Positions 1 to 4,624 of a stretch of 6,005 bases of DNA are shown here, piece after piece. Origin of the DNA: Bacillota bacterium. GTDB lineage: Bacteria > Bacillota > Clostridia > Oscillospirales > Oscillospiraceae. The stretch is taken from the NCBI GenBank assembly GCA_023406225.1, contig JAEXWS010000203.1, positions 1 through 6,005 on the forward strand. The letters are read 5' to 3'. A model generated the notes under the pieces. It saw only the letters and a list, made by a program, of their open reading frames with translations, had not been told where the DNA came from and did not search any database. Each line of letters begins with the position of its first letter. Within the stretch, counting starts at the first letter, position 1. The position numbers were made by a program, and so were the translations under genes.

Positions 1-248
1 CCGCCGCCCCCGGGACCTACGACTGCATTTTGATGGACATCCAAATGCCGGTGATGGACGGCTATGCCGCCAGCGCCGCCATCCGGGAGCTGGAGCGGCC
101 GGACGGCCGGACCATCCCCATCATCGCCCTGACGGCCAACGTCTTTTCCACCCACCTGGGCAAGGCCCGCAGCGTGGGCATGAACGACCACGTTCCCAAG
201 CCCATCGAGATCGGCCATCTGCTGGAGGTCCTCCAGCGGTGGCTCTGA
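1..248 (+). CDS. Receiver (REC) domain, C-terminal fragment, probably of a hybrid sensor histidine kinase
   Basis: The gene is cut by the left window edge; the open frame runs from position 3 to a TGA at 246-248. It encodes the second half of a response-regulator receiver domain. The phospho-acceptor aspartate is in the strand reading C-I-L-M-D-I-Q-M-P-V-M-D-G (Asp codon 36-38). The conserved threonine of A-L-T-A-N is at 132-134 and the conserved lysine of P-K-P-I at 198-200. The protein ends right after the last receiver helix (L-L-E-V-L-Q-R-W-L), so no DNA-binding output domain follows. The M-D-I-Q-M-P and A-L-T-A-N wording is typical of receivers at the C-terminus of hybrid histidine kinases, where the Asp takes phosphate from the kinase core. 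A stand-alone single-domain regulator is possible, since the N-terminal part is not visible. It converges on the minus-strand CofE-like gene and shares its terminator. Confidence 0.88.
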   Translation, partial: AAPGTYDCILMDIQMPVMDGYAASAAIRELERPDGRTIPIIALTANVFSTHLGKARSVGMNDHVPKPIEIGHLLEVLQRWL

Positions 249-260
249 GGATCCATGCGG

Positions 261-296
261 AAAAACCGCCCTCCCGGCCGGGAGGGCGGTTTTTTT
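261..296. terminator. Bidirectional Rho-independent terminator between converging genes
   Basis: A perfect 10-bp GC-rich stem (CCGCCCTCCC at 266-275 and its complement at 280-289) closes a GGCC tetraloop. It is preceded by five A (261-265) and followed by seven T (290-296), so it works on both strands. It lies 12 nt after the plus-strand stop at 248 and 4 nt after the minus-strand stop at 301, and so serves both the receiver gene and the CofE-like gene. Confidence 0.93.
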
Positions 297-300
297 CCGC

Positions 301-1494
301 TCATTCGCTGGTATAGTTGTCGAAATACCCCTGGATATAGACGATGGGCGTGCCCTTGTCGCCGGAGCCGGAGGTCAGGTCGCACAGGGAGCCGATCAGG
401 TCCGTGAGGCGGCGGGGCGTGGTGCCCTCGGAGACCATCTTGCCCACCAGGTCGCCGTCCTTTTTATGGATCTGCTCCTTGATGGCGGTCTTCAGCGCCT
501 CGCCGGAGAGGGCCGCGAAGTCGTTGTCCGCCAGGTACTTGAGCTTCAGCTCGTTGGGCGTGCCGTCCAGGCCGGGGGTGTACGCCGGGGAGACCACCGG
601 GTCCGCCAGCTCCCAGATCTTGCCCACGGGGTCCTTAAACGCGCCGTCGCCGTAGACCATGACCTCCACGTGCCTGCCGGTCTTTTCCAGCAGCCGCGCC
701 TGGATGGCCTCCACCAGGTCCTGGCAGGCCCGGGGGAAGAGCTTCACCGTGTCCTCGGTGGCCTTGTTGGAGCCCAGCAGGCCGTACTGCTCGTTGCAGC
801 CGCTGCCGTTCACCGGGGCGTTCATGATCTCGTCCAGGCCAAAGACCCGCTCCGCCCCGGCGGCCTTCAGCAGCCGCTTGGTCCGCCCGCGGGTGTGGAT
901 GTCGCAGCAGAGCACGTTTTTCGTGTAGTCCAAAACAGCCCGGGGGTCGTTGGCGAAGACCACCTGGACCTCCGCGCCGCACGCCCGGATGAGGGACTCG
1001 TAATACTCCACATAGTCCACGCCGGTAAAGGGGTGCTTCTCATAGCCGAAGAGGGCCCGGTAGCGCTCCAGGTCCAGCACGTCCCGGTAGGGGTCCACGC
1101 CCTTTTCGTCCAGGGCGTCCTGGCTGACGAGGTGGTTGCCCACCTCGTCGGAGGGGTAGCTGAGCATCAAAACCACCTTCTCAGCGCCCTTGGCGATGCC
1201 CCGGAGGCACACGGCGAAGCGGTTGCGGCTGAGGATGGGGAAGACCACGCCCACCGTCCCGCCGCCCAGCTTGGCGCGGACGTCGGCGGCGATGTCGTCC
1301 ACGGAGGCATAGTTGCCCTGGGCCCGGGCCACGATGGCCTCGGTCATGGCCACCACGTCCCGGTCCCGGACGGAAAACCCGTCCTCGGCGGCGGCCTCCA
1401 GCACGGACGCGGTCACGATCTCCACCAGGTCGTCCCCGCTGCGGATGATGGGGGCGCGGATGCCCCGGGAAACAGTACCGACCATACGGCTCAT
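301..1494 (-). CDS. CofE-like protein (coenzyme F420-0:L-glutamate ligase family, PF01996-type)
   Basis: A 397-aa soluble protein with no signal peptide or membrane segment. The N-terminal part matches the F420-0:gamma-glutamyl ligase family: G-I-R-A-P-I-I (11-17), G-D-D-L (20-23), and D-R-D-V-V-A-M-T-E-A-I-V-A-R-A-Q-G (44-60), the counterpart of the CofE D-G-D-(I/V)-x-V-x-(A/T)-x-K-x-V-S-x-A-E-G segment. Later distinctive stretches are V-G-V-V-F-P-I-L-S-R-N-R-F (81-93), V-M-V-Y-G-D-G-A-F-K-D-P-V-G-K-I-W (278-294) and D-L-T-S-G-S-G-D-K-G-T-P (372-383). Archaeal CofE is about 250 aa and adds glutamates to F420-0 using GTP; this form is much longer and, from memory, is common in Clostridia, which generally do not make F420. 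The true substrate is therefore uncertain; an amide-bond ligase on another acidic or phosphorylated substrate is inference. The ATG at 1494 is chosen because AGGAG lies 10 nt upstream; the next ATG (1485) would be 19 nt away. It is transcribed alone from the promoter at 1562-1590. Confidence 0.82.
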   Translation of the reverse strand: MSRMVGTVSRGIRAPIIRSGDDLVEIVTASVLEAAAEDGFSVRDRDVVAMTEAIVARAQGNYASVDDIAADVRAKLGGGTVGVVFPILSRNRFAVCLRGIAKGAEKVVLMLSYPSDEVGNHLVSQDALDEKGVDPYRDVLDLERYRALFGYEKHPFTGVDYVEYYESLIRACGAEVQVVFANDPRAVLDYTKNVLCCDIHTRGRTKRLLKAAGAERVFGLDEIMNAPVNGSGCNEQYGLLGSNKATEDTVKLFPRACQDLVEAIQARLLEKTGRHVEVMVYGDGAFKDPVGKIWELADPVVSPAYTPGLDGTPNELKLKYLADNDFAALSGEALKTAIKEQIHKKDGDLVGKMVSEGTTPRRLTDLIGSLCDLTSGSGDKGTPIVYIQGYFDNYTSE

Positions 1495-1504
1495 AATAGA
1501 AACA

Positions 1505-1509
1505 CTCCT
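1505..1509 (-). promoter_or_regulatory. Ribosome binding site of the CofE-like gene
   Basis: AGGAG on the minus strand (within GTGAGGAGTG), 10 nt before the ATG at 1494. It decides between two in-frame ATG codons three codons apart in favour of the upstream one. Confidence 0.85.
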
Positions 1510-1515
1510 CACAGC

Positions 1516-1544
1516 GGCTCCGGCCCCCCATGGGGAACGGAGCC
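1516..1544 (-). promoter_or_regulatory. Leader hairpin in the 5' UTR of the CofE-like gene
   Basis: On the minus strand, GGCTCCG (1544-1538) pairs with CGGAGCC (1522-1516). Inside these arms lies CCCCATGGGG flanked by TT and GGC, which allows more pairs including G-U wobbles and one bulge. The hairpin starts about 10 nt after the predicted transcription start and ends 6 nt before the AGGAG. No T-run follows, so it is not a terminator. It could stabilise the mRNA or affect ribosome access; function is inferred only from position. Confidence 0.55.
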
Positions 1545-1561
1545 GAAATTTTGCCTTTTTT

Positions 1562-1590
1562 AATATATCAAACCGGGGGCGGTTTGTAAA
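1562..1590 (-). promoter_or_regulatory. Sigma-A-type promoter of the CofE-like gene
   Basis: On the minus strand, a -35 box TTTACA (1590-1585, 5 of 6 to consensus) and a -10 box TATATT (1567-1562, 5 of 6) are separated by exactly 17 nt. The predicted start is near 1555, giving a leader of about 60 nt. The region is an AT-rich island in otherwise GC-rich DNA. Confidence 0.85.
1569..1586. repeat. Perfect inverted repeat filling the promoter spacer, candidate operator
   Basis: The plus strand reads CAAACCG-GGGG-CGGTTTG: two 7-bp arms around a 4-bp centre. It fills almost the whole 17-bp spacer between the -10 and -35 boxes of the CofE-like gene's promoter and overlaps the last two bases of the -35 box. 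A repressor dimer bound here would block RNA polymerase. I recognise no known operator consensus. Confidence 0.5.
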
Positions 1591-1637
1591 CAAAAAGAAC
1601 TGCGGACTTCCGCTTTCCCCCCGCCGGAGAACGCCGC

Positions 1638-1668
1638 GCCGGAGGAGCGGTCCCGGACGGCCTCCGGC
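1638..1668. repeat. Inverted repeat in the intergenic region
   Basis: GCCGGAGG (1638-1645) is repeated inverted as CCTCCGGC (1661-1668) around 15 nt that themselves contain GTCC/GGAC. It lies between the terminator of the AIM24 gene and the promoter of the CofE-like gene, about 48 bp upstream of the -35 box. It may be a second fold behind the terminator, an upstream regulatory site, or chance in GC-rich DNA. The rest of the 1591-1670 stretch shows nothing else I can support. Confidence 0.3.
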
Positions 1669-1670
1669 CC

Positions 1671-1705
1671 AAAAAAGGACCGGCCCCTGTCCGGGGCCGA
1701 TCCTT
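1671..1705 (-). terminator. Rho-independent terminator of the AIM24-family gene
   Basis: On the minus strand a 13-bp stem (1705-1693 with 1687-1675, one U-G wobble) closes a 5-nt loop. Six T (1676-1671) end the structure, two of them within the base of the stem. It begins 6 nt after the stop codon at 1712. Confidence 0.92.
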
Positions 1706-1711
1706 CCGCGC

Positions 1712-2392
1712 TCAGTTCCCCGTGGGGATGAAGGGCCGGATGACCCCGGCCACCGCGCTGATGGGCATGGTCTGGAGATAGATGCGCCCCGGACCCGTTA
1801 CCACGGTGTTGAACACGCCCTCGCCGCCGAAGACCATGTTCTTCACGCCGGGCACCGACTGGATCTCCATGGAGCAGGAGGCGTCCATGGCGGCCAGATA
1901 CCCGGTGTCCACCACCATGGACTGGCCCGGCGCCAGGTCGTATTCCACGATGTGGCCGTCAAACTCCGTGAAGGCCACGCCCCGGCCGGAGAGCCGCTGC
2001 ATGATGAAGCCCTCGCCGCCGAAGAAGCCCGCCCCCAGCTTTTTCTGGAAGGACACGGACAGCTCCACCGTGGCTTCGCTGGCCAAAAACCCGCTTTTCT
2101 GCACGATCAGCTCTCTTCCGGGGGCGATCTCAAAGGCGCGGATATCCCCGGGGAAGCTGGAGGCGAAGGCGATCATGCCGGGGCCTCCCTGGGCGGTATA
2201 GCGGTTCTGGAACAGGGCCTCGCCCGCGAACATGCGGCCCAGGGCCTTGCCAAGTCCGCCGCTGGAGGTGGTCTCCATCTTCATGTTGGGGCTCATCCAG
2301 CTCATGCTGCCCCGCTCGGTCAGCATGGTCTCGCCCGCCGCAAGCTGACAGACGACCACGGGCAGCGGAGCTCCCTCGATCTTATATTCCAT
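1712..2392 (-). CDS. AIM24 family protein (TIGR00266/PF01987-type)
   Basis: A 226-aa protein matching the bacterial AIM24 family in length and along its whole sequence: G-S-M-S-W-M-S (28-34), a Gly-rich link then G-E-A-L-F-Q-N-R-Y-T-A (57-67), G-P-G-M-I-A-F-A (70-77), P-G-D-I (81-84), F-F-G-G-E-G-F-I-M-Q-R-L-S-G-R-G (123-138), V-D-T-G-Y-L (161-166), and F-G-G-E-G-V-F (188-194) before G-P-G-R-I-Y-L-Q-T (200-208). The family forms a beta-rich, trimer-like fold. The yeast relative AIM24 is needed for mitochondrial inner-membrane organisation; the bacterial role is not settled. No signal peptide or membrane segment is seen. The frame stays open to 2482, but the ATG at 2392 is chosen: GGGAG lies 9 nt upstream, M-E-Y-K-I gives the family's usual N-terminus, and the longer form would run through the promoter. 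It is a single-gene unit with its own promoter and terminator. Confidence 0.93.
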   Translation of the reverse strand: MEYKIEGAPLPVVVCQLAAGETMLTERGSMSWMSPNMKMETTSSGGLGKALGRMFAGEALFQNRYTAQGGPGMIAFASSFPGDIRAFEIAPGRELIVQKSGFLASEATVELSVSFQKKLGAGFFGGEGFIMQRLSGRGVAFTEFDGHIVEYDLAPGQSMVVDTGYLAAMDASCSMEIQSVPGVKNMVFGGEGVFNTVVTGPGRIYLQTMPISAVAGVIRPFIPTGN

Positions 2393-2401
2393 CTCTTTTC
2401 T

Positions 2402-2406
2402 CTCCC
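2402..2406 (-). promoter_or_regulatory. Ribosome binding site of the AIM24-family gene
   Basis: GGGAG within AAAGGGAGAG on the minus strand, 9 nt before the ATG at 2392. It fixes this start against the longer open frame reaching 2482. Confidence 0.75.
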
Positions 2407-2412
2407 TTTCCA

Positions 2413-2426
2413 GGCGGCGCGCCGCC
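2413..2426. repeat. 14-bp perfect palindrome in the AIM24 leader
   Basis: GGCGGCGCGCCGCC is its own reverse complement. It lies in the short (about 40 nt) 5' leader, between the predicted transcription start near 2432 and the ribosome site. In RNA it could form a 5-bp all-GC stem with a CGCG loop; in DNA it could bind a dimeric regulator. Chance is possible given the base composition. Confidence 0.4.
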
Positions 2427-2438
2427 AAATCTGCCCCC

Positions 2439-2467
2439 ATTGTAACGGCCCGGGCGCCCCCTGTCAA
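2439..2467 (-). promoter_or_regulatory. Sigma-A-type promoter of the AIM24-family gene
   Basis: On the minus strand, a perfect -35 TTGACA (2467-2462) and a -10 TACAAT (2444-2439, 5 of 6) are separated by 17 nt. The predicted start is near 2432. The -35 box begins 22 bp after the stop codon of the upstream gene. The 8-bp palindrome GCCCGGGC occurs twice around it: in the spacer (2448-2455) and just upstream (2473-2480). Confidence 0.9.
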
Positions 2468-2489
2468 TGAAAGCCCGGGCAAAGGGGGC

Positions 2490-3035
2490 TCAGACCGCGC
2501 CGGCGCCGTTCCGGCGGCCCGCGCCGGTGAGCCACCGGGGGGCCTGCTCCCGGGGGAAGAGATAGTTGATGAGCAGCGCCGCCGCCACGCCGACGCCCGT
2601 GTCGAAAATGCGGTTGAGGGCGTAGCTCACATAGCTGTCCACCGGGGTATTGAACAGCAGGATGCAAAGCACCACCCCGCCGGGCTGGACCCCGCCCACC
2701 CAAAAGACCTGGCAGAGGAGGATCAGCAGCACCGTCCCCGCGAACATCAGCGGCACCAGCAGCAGGGAGTGGCCGCCCTGGGGGTGGAAAACCAGGTAAA
2801 AGCGGAAGAGCGCCATTCCAAGCAGGCCCCCGATGGCCGTGCCGAACAGGCGGTTCCCCCCGTGGCGGCGGGAGTCCTCCATGTCCGAGCCCATGCCGAA
2901 GATGGCGCCGATGCAGGCGAAGGCGGGGCTTCGGTCCAGAAAATAGTAGAGCAGCGCCACCAGCGCCGTGGCGGCGGCGGTCTTTAGATTGCGCATCCCC
3001 ACCGGGGGCAGGCGCCGGCCGTTCTTTTTCCTCAT
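2490..3035 (-). CDS. Short FUSC/aromatic acid exporter (ArAE_1-like) membrane protein
   Basis: A 181-aa integral membrane protein. After a basic N-terminus it reads G-M-R-N-L-K-T-A (13-20), the usual start of the ArAE_1/DUF939 membrane domain. About six hydrophobic segments follow, near 20-33, 36-49, 64-83, 90-112, 117-130 and 143-160. The last begins N-R-I-F-D-T-G-V-G-V-A-A-A-L-L-I-N (141-157), matching the family's R-x-x-D-T-x-x-G-x-x-x-A-x-x-x-N signature. Family members such as those in Bacillus are over 300 aa, with a C-terminal cytoplasmic domain that is absent here; this protein stops 20 residues after the last helix. Substrate is unknown; export of aromatic or other organic acids is only a family guess, and oligomerisation would be needed to make a pore. 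The ATG at 3035 has AGGAG 10 nt upstream, inside the end of the DUF1275 gene, whose stop is 3 nt away. The two are almost certainly co-transcribed and translationally coupled. Confidence 0.78.
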   Translation of the reverse strand: MRKKNGRRLPPVGMRNLKTAAATALVALLYYFLDRSPAFACIGAIFGMGSDMEDSRRHGGNRLFGTAIGGLLGMALFRFYLVFHPQGGHSLLLVPLMFAGTVLLILLCQVFWVGGVQPGGVVLCILLFNTPVDSYVSYALNRIFDTGVGVAAALLINYLFPREQAPRWLTGAGRRNGAGAV

Positions 3036-3038
3036 GCT

Positions 3039-3731
3039 TCAATCACTCCTTTCCCGCCGCTCCTCCGGCCGCCGGCACATCAAAACGAAGGCCGCCAGCA
3101 AGGGCGCCGCCGCCAGCAGCACCGCCGCCTGGGGCGCCAGGGGAGAGAGCGTTCCCCCCAGGGCCGCGCCGGCCAGAAAACAGGCGATCACGCCGAAATA
3201 GCATCCGCTTGTGCCCAAAAGCCTCCGCTCCCCTCCGGCCAGGCCGTGGAACAGCGCCTCGGCGCCGCTGCGGAGGTTGCCGGTGCACATGGTGGAGGCG
3301 AAGGGGTTGCCCCGGACCTTGCGGAAGGTCTCCACCTGGAGGGCGCAGACGAAGGACACCAGGATGTTCACCGCGCCGTCCCACGCCCCCCGGGGGATGC
3401 AGGCCGCGCCCGCCAGCACGGCGGTCTCCGCCAGCAGCACCGTGTGCCGCCAGTGGATGCGCCCGGCGGCGTGGTGGCTTTTTTTCACCCACTCCGCCGT
3501 CAAAACCCCCAGAAAAAAGGCGGCGATGGGCACAAGATACCCCGCCGCGGCCCGCCAGTCCCCCTCCGCCGCCCGGACGGCCAGCAGCACCAGGTTGCCC
3601 GTTTGGGCGTTGGCGAACACGCCGCCCCGGCAGAGGTAGGTGTAAGCGTCCAGAAAGCCGCCCGCCGCCGCCAGCAGCGCCGCCACCAAAAATGTCTCCG
3701 AGGGCTGGAGACGGTTCTCCCGCTTGTTCAA
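3039..3731 (-). CDS. DUF1275 (YoaK-type) family membrane protein, TTG start
   Basis: A 230-aa protein with six or seven hydrophobic segments (about 13-33, 63-80, 97-112, 118-133, 173-192, 201-218). It carries both diagnostic DUF1275 motifs: G-G-F-L-D-A-Y-T-Y (24-32) with G-G-V-F-A-N-A-Q-T-G-N-L-V (36-48), and the second-half echo G-N-P-F-A-S-T-M-C-T-G-N-L-R-S (141-155). The repeated T-G-N-L suggests an internally duplicated membrane fold. Function of the family is unknown; transport is often proposed. The frame is open to 3917, but that extension overlaps dapF in another frame and crosses a terminator. No ATG fits; the TTG at 3731 has AAAGGAG 8 nt upstream and gives the normal family length. 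It follows carB-dapF by 65 nt, nearly all taken by a terminator, and is coupled to the ArAE-like gene downstream. Confidence 0.88.
   Translation of the reverse strand: MNKRENRLQPSETFLVAALLAAAGGFLDAYTYLCRGGVFANAQTGNLVLLAVRAAEGDWRAAAGYLVPIAAFFLGVLTAEWVKKSHHAAGRIHWRHTVLLAETAVLAGAACIPRGAWDGAVNILVSFVCALQVETFRKVRGNPFASTMCTGNLRSGAEALFHGLAGGERRLLGTSGCYFGVIACFLAGAALGGTLSPLAPQAAVLLAAAPLLAAFVLMCRRPEERRERSD
3046..3050 (-). promoter_or_regulatory. Ribosome binding site of the ArAE-like gene, inside the DUF1275 gene
   Basis: AGGAG (within AAAGGAGTGA) lies in the last codons of the DUF1275 gene and 10 nt before the ATG at 3035. Ribosomes finishing the first gene would uncover or use this site, which fits translational coupling. 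Confidence 0.85.
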
Positions 3732-3739
3732 CAGATCCG

Positions 3740-3746
3740 CTCCTTT
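3740..3746 (-). promoter_or_regulatory. Ribosome binding site that decides the TTG start of the DUF1275 gene
   Basis: AAAGGAG on the minus strand, 8 nt before TTG at 3731 and 5 nt before an in-frame CTG at 3734. Spacing and codon preference favour TTG. The site begins only 6 nt after the T-run of the carB-dapF terminator. Confidence 0.82.
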
Positions 3747-3752
3747 CCCGGG

Positions 3753-3782
3753 AAAAGCCGGCGCTCCCATGGGAGCGCCGGC
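3753..3782 (-). terminator. Terminator of carB-dapF, a 26-bp perfect palindrome
   Basis: Positions 3757-3782 are a perfect palindrome centred on CATG; as RNA it forms an 11-bp GC-rich stem with a 4-nt loop. On the minus strand it is followed by only four T (3756-3753) and then CCC, so termination may be partial. On the plus strand it is followed by a longer T-rich run (CCTCTTTTTT), but no plus-strand gene is present to end there. It lies 14 nt after the dapF stop and directly in front of the ribosome site of the DUF1275 gene. Confidence 0.72.
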
Positions 3783-3796
3783 CCTCTTTTTTAAAA

Positions 3797-4624
3797 TTAC
3801 ACCTCGCCGGTGTAGACCAGCTTGGCGTCGCCGGTGAGGGTCACGGCCTCGTCGGTGTAGCGGACCACCAGATCGCCGCCCCGGACCCGCACCGTAATGT
3901 CCCGGTCCTTTTCGCAAAGGCCGTTGGCCGCCGCGGCCACCACCGCCGCGCAGGCGCCGGTGCCGCAGGCCAGGGTCTCGCCGCTGCCCCGCTCCCAGAC
4001 CCGCATCTTGATGGTGCTGGGATTCACCACCCGGATGAACTCCGTGTTGATGCGCTGGGGGAAATAGGGCGCGTGCTCGAACAGGGGGCCCACCGCGGGC
4101 ACGTCCACGCCGTCCACCCGGGGGCAGAACACCACGCAGTGGGGGTTGCCCATGTCCACGCAGGTGATGTTGTAAGGCCGTCCGCCGATGCGCACGGGGT
4201 AGTCCACCACCGTCTGCTCCGGAATGGCGAACCGCAGCGCCGCGGTGTCCAGGGTGGCCCGGCCCATATCCACGCAGGCGGAGGTGACCTTGCCGTTGGT
4301 GGTGTAGAGGCGCACCTGCTTGATCCCCTTGCCCGTCTCGATGGCCAGCTCCTCCTTGCGGACGATGCCGTTGTCATAGAGGTATTTGCCCATGCACCGC
4401 AGGGCGTTGCCCGCCATGGCCCCCTCGCTGCCGTCGCTGTTGAACATCCGCATCCGGGCGTCGGCGAGGTCGGAGGATTCCATGAGGATGATGCCGTCGG
4501 CGCCGATGCCGTAGTGCCGGTCGCAGAAGGTGACGCACAGCGACTCGGGACAGGTGATCTCCCCGTGGAAGTTCTCCAGGAAGATATAGTCGTTGCCGCA
4601 GGTCTGCATCTTGGCGAATTTCAG
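3797..4624 (-). other. dapF: DapF (diaminopimelate epimerase) domain of the fusion
   Basis: About 275 residues starting at L-K-F-A-K-M-Q-T-C-G-N-D-Y-I, the normal DapF N-terminus (compare K-F-x-K-M-x-G-x-G-N-D-(F/Y)). Other family marks are H-Y-G-I-G-A-D-G (491-498), M-R-M-F-N-S-D-G-S-E (512-521), G-N-P-H-C-V (613-618) and W-E-R-G-S-G-E-T-L-A-C-G-T-G (664-677). The Met at 4609 could be a historical start, but it has no AGGAG-like sequence in the 20 nt before it; the nearest purine-rich GGAG is more than 30 nt upstream. Confidence 0.93.

Noticed and set aside
466..1563. Long plus-strand open frame (365 codons) antisense to the CofE-like gene
   Set aside because: Composition is the mirror of a GC-rich gene (rich in His, Val, Gly, Ala), it matches no family, and it covers a well-supported minus-strand gene together with its promoter.
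1495..1593. Extension of the CofE-like protein to a start at 1593
   Set aside because: It would run through the promoter and leader hairpin; AGGAG is correctly spaced for the ATG at 1494.
1313..2470. Plus-strand open frame of 385 codons spanning two minus-strand genes and their terminator
   Set aside because: It runs through a promoter, a terminator and parts of two unrelated genes; the protein is low-complexity and His/Arg/Gly-rich. It is a shadow frame.
2393..2482. Longer AIM24 protein starting at 2482
   Set aside because: The extension would be encoded across the -35 and -10 boxes and upstream of the predicted transcription start, and has no ribosome site; the ATG at 2392 does.
2472..2490. 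Possible terminator after the ArAE-like gene (AGCCC/GGGCT stem, then TTTC)
   Set aside because: The stem is only 5 bp with a 9-nt loop, overlaps the stop codon and lacks a proper T-run. Some read-through into the AIM24 gene is therefore possible.
2464..3042. Alternative 192-codon minus-strand frame over the ArAE-like gene
   Set aside because: It is Pro/Arg/Gly-rich with no membrane segments or family features; the overlapping frame gives a coherent membrane protein with a ribosome site.
3783..3830. A promoter for the DUF1275 gene in the end of dapF (TGTAAT-like -10 near 3804-3799)
   Set aside because: The -10 lacks the highly conserved second-position A, and no acceptable -35 lies 16-18 nt upstream.
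3732..3917. N-terminal extension of the DUF1275 protein to an upstream start at 3917
   Set aside because: The added residues are Arg/Gly-rich, overlap dapF on the same strand in another frame and cross the terminator hairpin. The TTG at 3731 has a good ribosome site and gives normal family length.
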